Position numbers and translations under genes: made by a program. From Hippopus hippopus (lineage: Eukaryota > Mollusca > Bivalvia > Cardiida > Cardiidae): 64,000 bases of DNA. The notes under the pieces are model-generated. The model ran no database searches, was not told the origin of the DNA, and saw nothing but the letters and a program-made list of their open reading frames with translations. Location of the stretch: positions 34,766,129 to 34,830,128 of the forward strand of contig OX328109.1 of the NCBI GenBank assembly GCA_946811185.2, in the 5' to 3' direction. Below are positions 35,966 to 47,400 of the stretch, in pieces; the first letter of the stretch is position 1; every line of letters starts with the position of its first letter.

Positions 35966-36746
35966 CATATTCCATCAATGAGGACTATTCTTCAGTTATT
36001 TCCTTTGGTTCCTCTCCAGTACTACATTGGTCCTGATATGGGGATTACTTGGTTTTTATCCTTGATTTTCTTGCTTTACACAGCAATGTTCTTGAAATAA
36101 TATCTCAACTAAGTATAGTTAGATTAGTTTACAAATTGATATATATGTATTTTCTGATGATTGAGAACAGAATTTTATTTCATACTACAAGGGTACCATA
36201 CACATATATCATAAATCATGTTACAATTATCACAACATCCCAAAGGGAATCAAGGATAAAAACAAAAGAATACAGATAAAAGGACTAATATGCTAATTGG
36301 TTACCTTTAGATTTTGTCATGCAAGGGAGATAATTTGACTTCTAGGAATGGCCCCCATTGAGACACATCTGATATTAACGACGGAAATATTCATTTGAAA
36401 CAAGCCAAAAACTTTTGTCGTCCAGTAAAAGCTCACTAGATAAATAAATGAAGGGTTTATTAGCCAAAAATAAAAACAGAATTACTCCGATTTCAAAATT
36501 CCTAGTCAAATTTTCACAGTAGCGGACAGTGTAGATCCAAGATTAGATTGCAAGTTCCGTGCAGTCTGATCTTGATCTACACAGTGCGAGAAAGCACATC
36601 GAATCGTGCTTGGTAACCTGGGGTTTTGCAGGAATTATATTTTTCGTCTGTTTTGCATTTTGGACATGTTCTTTTCGTCACTGAAGGGCCATAAAAGTGA
36701 TAGTGCTCGACAGTTGTGATATCTGAAATATGTAACACTGTGATAT
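35966..36746. other. gene-free stretch with an H2 core remnant
   Basis: Nothing coding. GCGGACAGTGTAGATCCAAG ... GATCTACACAGTGCGAGAAAG at 36523-36595 is a diverged H2 core. Confidence 0.5.
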
Positions 36747-37006
36747 GGCTTGCGACAGGCGAAAAGGGGCATTCGGACATTTGCGTAAAGTGTCGTTTCG
36801 GATCAGCCTGCGCAGTCCGCGCAGGCTAATCCGAGACGGCACTTTACGATTACATTAGATTTCGTGTTACAATAGACTTGTGCAAAACAGAAAATTACAT
36901 AAAAAAGGAAAGTTTCGCTTCGGATTAGCCTGCGCGGACTGCGCAGGCTGATCCTAAACGACACTTTACGCAAATGTCCGAATGCCCTTTTCGCGTGTAG
37001 CAGACC
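36747..37006 (+). mobile_element. H4 hairpin MITE
   Basis: GGCTTGCGACAGGCGAAAAG to CTTTTCGCGTGTAGCAGACC; cores CAGCCTGCGCAGTCCGCGCA and TAGCCTGCGCGGACTGCGCA near each end. Confidence 0.9.
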
Positions 37007-37175
37007 ATATATGATCGCTTATCACATAAGGCGATAACTTACACGACATAATATGATTATAACCTGCACAAAAATATGATGATTCTCAAAAGGCAGTGGA
37101 TTCATCAATAGATTGACTGGTTCGTTTGTTGTTTGATAACGGGGAATAAATCGATCGATCAACTGACTGGCCGAT

Positions 37176-37208
37176 TGGCTGACCGACCGACCGACCGACC
37201 GACTGACT
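37176..37208. repeat. (GACC/GACT)n microsatellite
   Basis: Tandem CTGACCGACCGACCGACCGA repeats. Confidence 0.9.
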
Positions 37209-37474
37209 GCCTATTTGATGTTTTATGTCTCTTTCAACAGTATTAAGTGTCTTGCTTAAGGACATTCAAACGAGAAGCCAAGCGCCACGGATCAGGATCA
37301 TACCCTGTGCCTCCGGGTTAATCTTCACCACTGAGACATGCAGGATTCATTCTTCGATCCTTGTCGATCCATTTGAAAGGTGTTTTGTCCTTTGCATTAG
37401 TATCTCAGGCATCATGACAATGGTAAATGTCTTCAGGCAGAAATCAGTATCTCAGCCAGTATTTTACAGGCCTT

Positions 37475-37703
37475 GAAACGAAGGGGTTGCTGGTTTGAAT
37501 CCTAGAGCAGCGAAATTCTTTGCGAGGATTGGTTTCTCATCGCTGGACATCTTTTCGACGTTGTTAATGTGAAAAAGCCGCCAGTAGCTTTGAAACAATG
37601 TTGTGCGAGGTACCGGTAAAAAAAATGAGCAACACGGGTAGGTTCACTGCCAGCCATGGTATAACTGAGGTACGAGTTGAAAATAGCGTTTAACACCAAC
37701 GAA
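37475..37703 (+). mobile_element. tRNA-headed SINE, 5' part diverged
   Basis: B-box-like TGGTTTGAATCC, then the body seen at 37776-38070 (GAGGATTGGTTTCTCATCGC; GTGCGAGGTACCGGTAA; ATAACTGAGGTACGAG). Confidence 0.7.
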
Positions 37704-37775
37704 TAACAGATGAATATATGGAATGGTGATTTACGATGCTTTACAGGATATTTTTAGCCACATCAGGTGAGCCGA

Positions 37776-38070
37776 GCCCCGGTAGCTCAGTCGGTAGTGT
37801 ACTGACGTGAGAACAGGTGGTCGCTGGTTCGATTTCCGGTTCGGCCGACTTCTTTACGAGGATTGAGGATAGTCTTTGTGACAGGACACATTCCTTTCTC
37901 ACCGCTGACCAATGTTTCAACGATGGTTATATGGGAAAGCAGCCAGTGGCTTGGGAAAAAAAATTGTACGGAGTACTGGTACAAGAAACTCCATAAAAGC
38001 ATGGATAGATGCACTGCCGCCATGATATAACTGAAATAATGTCGAAAACGGCGTTAAACATCATGCAATC
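37776..38070 (+). mobile_element. tRNA-headed SINE, best copy
   Basis: Head GCCCCGGTAGCTCAGTCGGT (A box) and CGCTGGTTCGATTTCCGG (B box) as in a tRNA-derived Pol III promoter, then GAGGATTGAGGATAGTCTTT and the tail ATAACTGAAATAATGTCGAA / AACGGCGTTAAACATCATG. Confidence 0.8.
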
Positions 38071-38186
38071 AGTCACATCAGGCGATAGTTCTGTTATTCC
38101 AATCTTGTGAAGAAAAAATATTCCAACAAAACTCTTCGAATCAAAGCGAATCAAAGTCATTACAGCGAGTCAATAAATCGGGATTT

Positions 38187-38506
38187 GAGCCATGCTCTGG
38201 CAAAAGAGGGCTTAATGCATCTCCGCGATACATTATACCTAGCAATCCGTAAAATCCATTTTGTCTAACAACTAGCTGAATCATGAGGTACATTAATTTT
38301 GTCCTTTGATATTCATAAAATTGACTGAAAGCAAACTGTATCGATCTAGATCAGCCTGCGCGGACTGCATGAGTGTATCTCATGATTCCAGTCGTTTGTC
38401 ATACAAAATGGATTTTATAGATCCACAAATATGTGATGAATTGCTTGGTATCACGCACCACGGAGACGCATTTAAGTTTTAATGCCCTTTAGCCATAGCA
38501 TAGCTC
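38187..38506. mobile_element. H1 MITE with two copies of the same end arm
   Basis: Starts GAGCCATGCTCTGGCAAAAG and runs into a half core (CAGCCTGCGCGGACTGCATG), then continues with the same distal arm inverted (CATGATTCCAGTCGTTTGTC ... CATAGCATAGCTC), instead of the usual unlike left arm. Confidence 0.7.
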
Positions 38507-38608
38507 ATATGTTATATTGGAATTAGTATGCAAAATTAACTAGACATACTGTCAGTAAAGTTATATTCGTGACAACAAAATTCGCCAATAGACCCTTCAA
38601 ATTTTAAC

Positions 38609-38824
38609 TTAACCCTTAGGCTGCTCAGCGTGTCTCAAGACCTTTTGTGCGGATAGTGAAGATCCAATACCAGACTGTACAAAGCTTGCAGTCTGATCTT
38701 GAATCTACACCGTCCGATAAGGAGTTTATATTTCCCCCAAAAAATAATCTTAAATTAGCAGAATTATGGGTTTTACTATCGGCTTGAAAGTTTCATTACA
38801 TTAATTTAGCAGGTTAAGGGTTAA
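38609..38824 (+). mobile_element. H2 hairpin MITE
   Basis: TTAACCCTTAGGCTGCTCAG to TTAGCAGGTTAAGGGTTAA. Confidence 0.85.
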
Positions 38825-38893
38825 AATTTATCGTTTAGGCTGTAAAGGGGATATCGGGAATGACCAATTTATCTTCGAAAAAAAAAAAAAGTG

Positions 38894-38985
38894 CAAAGGG
38901 CTATCTTGAAAATATTGTAACAAAAGAGGAAATTGCTCGTTACTAGCAATTTCTTCTTTTGTCATAATATTTTCAAAAAGAGGTC
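38894..38985. mobile_element. H3-like palindromic core
   Basis: TTGAAAATATTGTAACAAAAGAG ... CTTTTGTCATAATATTTTCAA with central GCTCGTTACTAGC. Confidence 0.6.
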
Positions 38986-39224
38986 TGATACATGTACACG
39001 GCGCCAAAAATTCGACTGCAGGCGACAATGGGTTAAAACTACCGATATTCTGAACGTCTTACCTCTGATATTCCGCCAATGGTTTCCATAGTATCCAGTA
39101 AGCTCCAAGAATGTACTACAATGGCAAAAAACCTGATAGAATATATTGTTGGCTGCCAAGTGTCCTTCTTCATAGACAAGTTGTTGTTTCCATCCGTCTA
39201 GCTCTGTTTGTATGTTTGGTGTTT

Positions 39225-39845
39225 CATGCAGTGTTGATTGATTGATCGATTGATTGGTTGAAATGGTGTTCTACGCCGCTTTCAACATAATTTGAGTCAT
39301 ATCACGGCAACAACAACTCGCATATATTAATGTAACTTATGAGTTTCACCAGTACTAGACTGGGGCTCTGAAGTCTCTTGCCCAAGGACACTACCATGAA
39401 AAACCTGTGGATCCAGCGAGGATCGAGCCTAGGACCTTCAGGTCACGAGCCCTAACATATATATGTTATATCACGGCGCCGAGTGCACCTTTCCAGGCTT
39501 TTCTGGGAAAAAATGCCAGAACTTCGCACAACATTTTTCCAAGTCATCAGTTGTATTCCCAAATAAAAACATTATCGAATCAATGTTCAGAAGTGACACT
39601 TGCTGGTTTCATTTATATTGCGGCGATAATTTTAACAGTACTTCACACAATATTCTGCCCAAGCCACTGGCTACTTTCCTACAGAAACATCGTCAAAACA
39701 ATTTTCATCGGTAATTTTAAGAAGAATGAATCCCGTCGTAATGACTTTCATCAGATCTGGGAAATAATTCGACACCGTGAGATTAGAACCAGTGACTCCC
39801 TGGTTTTCAAGCACTTCTCGTTACCGGCTGAGCGACGGGCTCGAC
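39225..39845 (-). mobile_element. cluster of reverse-oriented SINE copies
   Basis: SINE tails (TTCTACGCCGCTTTCAACAT; GTTATATCACGGCGCCGAGT), bodies (GCCCAAGCCACTGGCTACTT) and heads in reverse (AGAACCAGTGACTCCCTGG; GGATCGAGCCTAGGACC). At least three overlapping fragments. Open frames here are repeat-derived. Confidence 0.55.
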
Positions 39846-40109
39846 ATCATTCTAAGCGCCAAATATATTAACTCTGCTTTTTTCGACTGCTGGGAGTACA
39901 TTTCACTGAAACTCAAAAAGATTCTTATCTTACGGGTTCGATTAAGCAAGCAGACGGATTCGATCCAAGATCAGACTGTACTTTCTATTCGGTCTGATCT
40001 TGGTTAATGCCGTCCGCAAAGGTTCCCGTCTTCACTTACGCTGCTGAAGCGGTTAACAGTAAATATACACAGGATCTGTCTCTTCTTTCTGAACTAAATA
40101 AAAACTAAT

Positions 40110-40365
40110 GAGCCATGCTCTGACACAAGGGGGCTTAATGCATTTCCGTAATCCATGGTAGCAAGCAAGCCATCACATAATTATGAATCCATAATATCCA
40201 CTTTTTTGAACAACCGACTTAATCATGAAATAGACTGGTCCTTGGGCATACAGAAAATTGACCAATAGCGAAAAGTTTCGGCCCAGGTCAGCCTGCGCGG
40301 ACTGCGCAGGCTGACCTGGGTTGAAACTTTTCGCAGATGTATTAAGCCCCCTTTTTCACAGAGCA
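40110..40365 (-). mobile_element. H1 hairpin MITE, reverse orientation
   Basis: GAGCCATGCTCTGACACAAG to CACAGAGCA (last bases lost); strong core CAGCCTGCGCGGACTGCGCA. Confidence 0.85.
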
Positions 40366-40664
40366 ATCGGACACTAATCACGAAAGTTTAACAACTTTAA
40401 CAACTGTGAAATGAAAGCATTACAGAAAAGGAGAAATTTTGTCGTTATGAGCAGTTCCTCTTTCTGTCACAGTGTCTTCAGATCGACGAAAAAACACGTC
40501 CGTATGAAATCTTAGACAAAGAATAATATTGCTTATCATCGCTGCTAATTGCTCGTGCTGATTAAATCTGTTTATATTGAATGATTACTGTATTTATTCT
40601 TGAGACAGGGTATTAACTGCTTATTAAGAACCATTCCATCGTCCGTTTTCTCAGTTTGATAGGT

Positions 40665-40985
40665 GCTGGATCTCGTTGCTCTGTCGTTCGGGCATTAGAT
40701 TTGTGATAAAAACGTTCCAAGTTCGATTCCGGCGTATGGCGCTCGTACCATTTGAGCGTTCATAAACCAAAGCACTGCAGAGCCCTTGCCTAGTGCTGGT
40801 AAAACCCCGGGCCCGTATCCATCAACCATTCTAACTTTCATTTTTCGTCTAAATCTGAGTTAATGACAAAATTTCTGATTGGTCAAACCATTTGGTGCAA
40901 CCAATCAGATATTGCATTACTTTAGAATGTTGAGAATTCCTCACAATTTGGCCGAGAACGCAATGTAGAAAGCTTGATGAATACG
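40665..40985 (+). repeat. tRNA-like SINE head followed by a small inverted-repeat element
   Basis: CCAAGTTCGATTCCGGCG is B-box-like. From 40805, GGCCCGTATCCATCAACCAT ... CTTGATGAATACGAGCC encloses TTTCTGATTGGTCAAACCAT and its complement. Confidence 0.5.
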
Positions 40986-41089
40986 AGCCAAAGGAGTGCT
41001 TGGATCAACTCAGGCAACGCAGGGATATACTGTCACGGTTGAAAGTGGCACAAAGCGCTATGTAAATAAGGGCTCCGCAAAGCGGAGCA

Positions 41090-41435
41090 ATAATGCTCTT
41101 TGGACGTTGTCTGCGCATGTCATATTCTTCGAAGATTCGACCTGTCTGCTACGACGCATTACCCGTCCCATATAGATGGGAAAAGTAGGGCTTATACCGA
41201 AGCTATTACCCAAGCCTGTCGGGGGTTGTTTTAATCAATGGTCGGTGCATAGGTTACATGCTAACTGATCATAGCTGAATGAATCGCACCAGGTAGCGTT
41301 TTATTGAGTAAACGTTTATTTTATTTTGAAATTCATAGTAACGGTTGTCGTTTTTAAAAGTAGTCCGGTTCTGTACCCAGAATGCCCAAATCAGATAGAT
41401 GTGTATTTGCAGAATGCCATCTAGCGGAAGATAAT
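41090..41435 (-). repeat. inverted copy of the interior of the 33.8-34.3 kb element
   Basis: ATATTCTTCGAAGATTCGAC, ATAGGTTACATGCTAACTGA and CCGGTTCTGTACCCAGAATG are the reverse complement, with changes, of 33878-34205. The long inverted ends are absent. Confidence 0.75.
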
Positions 41436-42329
41436 GCTCTATGGAAGTTATCAAGAGCACGTGACCTTTGACACTCCCTGCCAAGGCCTTCACTTTGAAG
41501 CCTGGCATCCGAAGCCTCTGCTCTGCACGTCGTCCCATTAAGGTGCACACGTGTGTTAAGTTTACAAAATCAGACTGCGAGTTCAAAAGATAAAGAGCAG
41601 ACATGAAATTATTAACCGACGGGCGGACGACCGGGGCATGACACAGTATGTCCGTTCAGGCGTATGAAAATTAGAATGGAATGGGGTCGCCCTGGAAGTG
41701 TTTTATTTAAAGCCAACCATAAGATACACACGTCTTTATTTATCCTGTCACCTTCGACCCGATAACAGGGTGCCGTATATTTTTTTTTTTGTTATCCGTC
41801 AGTTGCTCACGTGACCGCTAAGTGCGCACCTGCTAACTGGGACTATTTTCAACCAAGCGTCTTACTGCCGTAATGAATTAAACAATCGCTAGCGAATACT
41901 TTTGCTTTTAATTAATAGTCTGTTATGTTAAAACACATTGTTTTCTTCGCCACATTATTTTTCTGCTGATATACGTCACGTTTAATAATTATGACGTAGT
42001 CTAGCCAATATCATTCATGACGTCATTATTGCAGCTGCATATCCAGAGGGTTTTGTAAACACGGTTCTTCCTTTTTTAAAGTTTCTCATAGATCTAGTGA
42101 GAAAGATGTTAATATGTGTCTTATTTTGAGCGAAATGTTCAATTTAGTCGGATTTTGGATTATAATTGACAAAAAGGATAAATAAAATAGACGGTTGGTA
42201 TCTTGGATTGGGAAGGTCGATCCGGCTCGGCTCCGGAATTTGTTAAAGGTACTGTATGGTCTTTAGCAATTTTTTTCCCCGTTTGTTTGTTTTGTGTTGT
42301 TCCGTTACAGTGAGTGACAGGATAAACAG

Positions 42330-42468
42330 AATAGATGGTTGGTGTCTTGGATGGGTTAAGTTTATCTGGCTCGGCTCATAAATTTTTCCGGTTCGCCTTC
42401 GGCTCACCAGATAAATTCCTTCGCCTTGCCCGATAAACTTAACCTATCCAAGACACCAATCATCTATT
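42330..42468. repeat. inverted repeat, 37-bp arms
   Basis: AATAGATGGTTGGTGTCTTG...TTTATC (42330-42366) pairs with GATAAACTTAACCTATCC...CTATT (42432-42468), few mismatches, 65-base loop. A diverged extra arm lies at 42186-42235. Confidence 0.85.
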
Positions 42469-42804
42469 CTCTATGTAACCATCATTTACCTCAACAACCA
42501 AAGATACATGTAAGTGTTGAAAACATTATAACATATGAAAATATTGCTTGTAAAGAGCGATTTGTACATTTACAAGGGTAAATTTTGAACATTTACTAAG
42601 TTTGTACAATTATTACGTGTTTGTACACAAACATCTTTACCATGTTTGCACATAAATACGCTTACTGTGTTTTGTACATAAATATCTTTTCAAAGTTACG
42701 AACGATGAAACCGTATGTGTTCAAGTGGAAAATAAAGCATTCTGTCCTGTTCTGTTATACACATTTATGCTATTACTAATTATGGCTCATTTAATAACAT
42801 TTGC

Positions 42805-44035
42805 CTCTGACGGGGTTAAAAAGAACTGTGGGAGAACGACAAAATGCTGGTTACCGGCATTTTCTCCTTTTCTTACAATGTTTCCGAAAGCTCTCTTTCT
42901 CAGGGTCGTTAAAACAAAAGGATTGTTTAGTAAAGAGTTCACTATGGGGATTTGTCTTTGACGCAGAAAAACATCGTTGGAAAAGGAGAAACTAGATCTA
43001 CTACTTATCTTTTTTTCCGACAATACTCTGAAAAGCCCTCAGGGTCGAAAAACACAAGATTATTCGGTAAAGGTTTAACCCTTTACCACACAATCCAAAA
43101 TATTAAAGACCCTCAGGAGGAAAGCCTATTGAAAACATGGTGGGAAAGGGAGAAAACGCTGGTTACCAGCGTTTTCTTCGTTCTCCACAATGTTTTCTAC
43201 TCTTACAGTTTGGTCGTTCCTGTTATATTAGGAGATTCAAATTCGGAGTGATCATAAGGTTAAAAAAGGGGGAAAATGAAGTAAAATCTTCCACTGATTC
43301 AGCCACATTTAAACTGTTGTCTTTAAACATTTTGGATTTGGACAAATCCATTTTTTTTCTGGGGGGGGGGGATGGTAAACGACCCTGAGGTAAGAGGCTT
43401 TCAAAAACATCACAGGTAAAAGAAAATCTTTTGGTTACCAGGATATCTCCTTTTCTCACAATCTTTTCTATCCTATGAAGAACAAAATCCGTCATTTGCG
43501 CCACACTAGATTTTCCGCCTGAAAATGCTTTCAATATGGCTTCGTTAAAATTTTGTCGCTTGGTAAAATAGGTTGAACTCTTTAGCCAGTGACAAAATTT
43601 GGACTGGACAAAATTTCAACCATTTTTAAATGACAATTTTAACGTGGCTCGAAGAATGACACTTGTCTTTGCCGGGCTAGAAAATATTGTGGGAAAAGAA
43701 GAAAATGCTGGTTACCAGCATTTTCTTCTTTTCTCACAATGTTTTCAAAATCCTTCTTTCGTCAAGGTCCTTAAAACTCGGGACTGTGTGGCAAAGGATT
43801 AACTCTTTAATCCTTTACCAGACGACAAAATTTTAGCCTTGTCCAAATTGAAGGTATTTGCAGACGACAATTTCAATGTGGCTCAAATGGTGCAAGTTTT
43901 TCTTTGATAGGGCAGAAAACATTGTGGGAAAAGGAGAAAATGCTGGTTACCAGCATTTTCTCCTTTTCCCACAATGTTTTCAAAAGGCTTTTTTCCCTGA
44001 GTCGTTTAAGTCGGCAATGTGTGGTAAAGGGTTAA
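42805..44035. repeat. array of about six H3 elements
   Basis: Consecutive H3 copies or part-copies: 42805-42941, 42942-43077, 43075-43215, 43300-43570, 43573-43801 and 43809-44035. The last has a 67-nt palindrome with 33-base perfect arms and one central base (43915-43981). Copies occur in both orientations. Confidence 0.85.
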
Positions 44036-44356
44036 CCAAAAAAAAAAACAACAACCAGCTTTTCTTTCCATCAACTAAATATACTTCACCACTGCAGAGG
44101 AAGGGATATAAAACGACCGTAAGTTTAGAATGAATAAGAGGATGGTGTACAATGAAAGATCAGACTGCATGTTCTGTGCAGCCTGTTTTTAATCTACATG
44201 GTATGAGGAAAAGAAAGGCTTCTTAATATGCCGCCTATTGTGACGAAAAAGAAATTAGGACAGGAAATTATGTGGTTTGTAACCACTAACAAAAAAAAAC
44301 AAAAAATGAAACCCTGCCGGAAATAATATAAGATATTTATGGCTAAAGTACAGAAT

Positions 44357-44567
44357 TTAACCCTTAGGCTGCTACGCGCGACTCACTGACCTTTTGCGGA
44401 CAGTGTAGTTCAAGATCAGACTGCACAGAACGTGCAGTCTGATCTTGAATCTACCCTGTCCGATAAGGAGATATCATTCACCAAAATATAACTTTTAAAT
44501 AGTAATATTTGGGTTTTTACTGTCGAGTTGAAAATAAATTTTATTTATTTAGCAGGATAAGGGTTAA
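44357..44567 (+). mobile_element. H2 hairpin MITE
   Basis: TTAACCCTTAGGCTGCTACG to AGCAGGATAAGGGTTAA. Confidence 0.9.
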
Positions 44568-44617
44568 AATATTAATATTTTATTCCTTCGCAAGAAAAAA
44601 AAAAAAAAAAAACATGC

Positions 44618-44742
44618 TAAACGATCCAGAGGGGAAAAGTTTTTGAAAACATTGTGGGAAAAGAAGAAAGCGCTGGTAACCAGTATTTCCTCCAGTTCCA
44701 ACATGTTTTCCACCCTTTTAAAAACAAATGCCATTATGAGCC
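44618..44742 (-). mobile_element. H3 fragment, cut by H1
   Basis: GATCCAGAGGGGAAAAGTTT, core AAGAAAGCGCTGGTAACCAG, ends in CCATTATGAGCCC just before an H1 copy. Confidence 0.6.
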
Positions 44743-44752
44743 CAATTTATTT

Positions 44753-45021
44753 GAGCCATGCTCTATGAAAAAGGCTAATATTGCATCTGCGAAAAGTATC
44801 GACCCAGGTCAGCCTGTGAAGTTCGCGTAGGCTGACCTAGGCCGAAACATTTCGCTGTTGGTCAAGTTCTTTACATGTCAATGGACCAGTGTACCTCATA
44901 ATTCAGCATGTTAATATAAAAAAAAAATGGATTTTTTATGGGTCCATAATTATATGAAGACTTGCTATGCTATGATGTATCTCGCAGATGCATTAAGCCC
45001 CGTTTTGCCAGAGTATGTCTC
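44753..45021 (+). mobile_element. H1 hairpin MITE
   Basis: GAGCCATGCTCTATGAAAAA to GAGTATGTCTC; inner palindrome degraded (CAGCCTGTGAAGTTCGCGTA). Confidence 0.8.
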
Positions 45022-45103
45022 ATATTTTTTCCCTTCCAATTGCTTTTCTGCATTTAAATAAAATGAAAAAAACTCCATAAATGTTGTGAAATATGTTACA
45101 ATA

Positions 45104-45549
45104 TCCGACAGCGTATACATATATATATCCATGATCAGACTGCACGTTCTGTGTAGTCTGATCTAGATCTACATTGTCTTTAGTAGCAGCTAGGTAGTGT
45201 TAACTCTAAGGCTGCTAAGCACGACTCACTGACCTTTTGCAAACAGTGTAGATCAAGATCAGACTGCACAGAACGTGCAGTCTGATCTTGGATCTATACT
45301 GTCCGATAAGGAGGTATTATTACCTAAACATAACTTTGAATAGACAGCTAAGCGCGACTCACTGACCTTTTGCGGAAAGTGTAGATCAAGATCAGACTGC
45401 ACAGAACGTGCAGTCTGATCTTGAATCTACACTGTCCGATAAGGTGATAGTTTTCTCCAAAAAGTAAGTGTGTGTAAAAAGCATTGTTCTGGTTTTTACT
45501 ATCGGTTCGAAAGTTCCATTTAACTTTTTTTTAGCAGGACAAGGGTTAA
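45104..45549. mobile_element. three fused H2 units
   Basis: An inverted remnant (45104-45199), then a left part (45200-45341) joined directly to a second copy lacking its first bases (45342-45549, AGCTAAGCGCGACTCACTGA). The unit boundaries share AGCTAAGC-type ends. Confidence 0.75.
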
Positions 45550-45773
45550 TCCCTCTCACTTTTCCAAACAACAAATTGTCGGCTCTTTCTGAACTTAACT
45601 GCAGACGACAAATTCAAAAATTGGAAAATGAGATGTTGTGATTTAATATGGTGCACAACACTGCAAGAAAAGGAGAAACTTCTGGTCACCAGCATTTTCT
45701 CCTTTTCACACAATGTTTTCAAGTCTATTTCCTTAGGAACGTTAAAACACTGGTTTGTGTCGTAAAGGTTAAA
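45546..45773 (+). mobile_element. H3 hairpin MITE sharing TTAA with H2
   Basis: TTAATCCCTCTCACTTTTCC to GTCGTAAAGGTTAAA; core CAAGAAAAGGAGAAACTTCTGG. Confidence 0.7.
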
Positions 45774-46357
45774 AAACAATTGACTAACACACAGAATAAT
45801 AAATGTCCCGAAGTCATCAAAAATAAGAAAACGAAAATTACTCTTTATTGCAGTTTCCAAAAAATTGAGCTAAAAATTGAAACAAATGGCATATCACAAT
45901 GAAGAAAACAATCCAAAAGGAAGTAATCCCCATAGTCCTGAACCCGGACTTTCTGTAAACGCGAGTTTGGCACGCCCCCCTTAGTAACGCGGTATTTCGG
46001 TTGTCAAGCCTGACAAACAAACCAGAAGATGGCATCGAATACAAAGAGCTTTCTGCGGTCAGTGCACAGGACTTGCAGTCTGATCTTTGTTCTTCTCTAC
46101 TTACGCTAGATACGTTTACGGACAAATTATGCATCTTAACTAACTAGTACAGACTATGAAAGTCAACAGTCATTTATTCGGCGTCGCTGAATGTGCTGGC
46201 TTTTAAGCTCTACTAAAAAATGAATAAACAGAAATTTATGATTGGTCAAAAATGTAGACATGTTTATTCTTAGGGCCCCTCCCTATTTTTCTGGCACATA
46301 TACGCCGTCTATCTTTTTCAAAGATATTTTCTTGTTTCGCTAAAGATTGGTAAGGTC

Positions 46358-46695
46358 AACTCTTTACCGGAAAACAAAAAATTTAAAATGCATTTGCAGA
46401 CGACAATTCAAGAGTGGCTCAAATAATCGAATTTGTCTTTGATAGATCGGAAAACACTGTAGAAAGAAGGAGAAAACATTGGTTACTAACATTTTCCCCT
46501 TTTTCAACCATAAGTGCATAGGATTTTTATCTTATGGGGCTTTAGACCGTGGGACTTTTTTCGTATGGGGCCTTTGTCCTATGGGGCTTTTGTCCTACGT
46601 GGCTTTTGTTCTATGGGGCTTTTGTCCGTACCCCATATTTTCAAACGGCTTCCTCATCATGGTTGTCAAACTTGGGATTGTATAATATTGGGTCA
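46358..46695 (+). mobile_element. H3 MITE with a 16-bp minisatellite in one arm
   Basis: H3 left half to ACTAACATTTTCCCCTTTTT, then ATGGGGCTTTTGTCCT-type units at about 46530-46632, then H3 resumes at CATATTTTCAAACGGCTTCC. Confidence 0.75.
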
Positions 46696-46915
46696 ACTCC
46701 TAACCAAATGATCACGACCTTTAGCGACCCTGAGGAAGAAGGCTTTTGGAAATATTGTTTGACAAGAAAAAGGTGTTGGTAACCACTATTTTCTCCCTTT
46801 CCAAAAATGTTTTTACCCCGTCGAGGACTACTTTTGTCAATTGAGCCATGTTGAACTTGTTGTCTGTAAATGCTTTCAACTTGGACATATCCAAAATTTT
46901 GTCTTTGGGAAAGAA
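46694..46915 (-). mobile_element. H3 hairpin MITE
   Basis: AACTCCTAACCAAATGATCA through AAGGTGTTGGTAACCACTAT to ATCCAAAATTTTGTCTTTGG. Confidence 0.7.
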
Positions 46916-46919
46916 TATT

Positions 46920-47400
46920 GTCGTGAAATTTTGTCTCCAGTTTCTATATCAATCTCAAAATTTAATCTCCACTTTCTACAATTTATCCCAAAATTTCATA
47001 CCTAGTTCCTACGATTTGTCCTAAAATTTTGTACCTAGTTTCTACAATTTGTCACGAAATTTAGTCCACAATTTCTGCAATTTATCAAAAAATTTGTACC
47101 TGGTTTTTACGATTTGTCCTAAAATTTGTCCATAGTTTCTACACATGATTTGTCTCAAAATTGTGTAGCCTACCCATTTTTTTACAATTGATCCCAAAAT
47201 TTTTGTTCCAAGTTTTAACGCTTTATCGCAAAATCTTTTATTCAGCTTCTACATATTGGTCCTCAAATTTTGTACCTAGTTTGCACAATTTGTCCTAAAA
47301 TTTTGTACCTAGTTTCTACAATTTGTCGAGAAATTTAGTCCCAAGTTTCTACAATTTTATCACAAAGTTTTGTCCCCAGTTTCTACAATATATCACATAA
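46920..47400. repeat. about 33-bp degenerate tandem repeat
   Basis: Unit close to CCTAGTTTCTACAATTTGTC + CTAAAATTTTGTA; about 13 copies with drift. Confidence 0.8.

Noticed and set aside
37776..37850. tRNA gene
   Set aside because: A and B boxes are present but the sequence does not fold as a full cloverleaf and runs into a SINE body repeated elsewhere in the window.
39407..39871. 154-codon + strand frame
   Set aside because: Composed of reverse-oriented SINE fragments.
46479..46782. Trp-Gly-Phe repeat frames in all three + frames
   Set aside because: Translation of the 16-bp minisatellite; open in several frames at once, so not coding.
46920..47400. CRISPR-like regularly spaced repeats
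   Set aside because: Units are contiguous and degenerate with no unique spacers, and the genome is animal.
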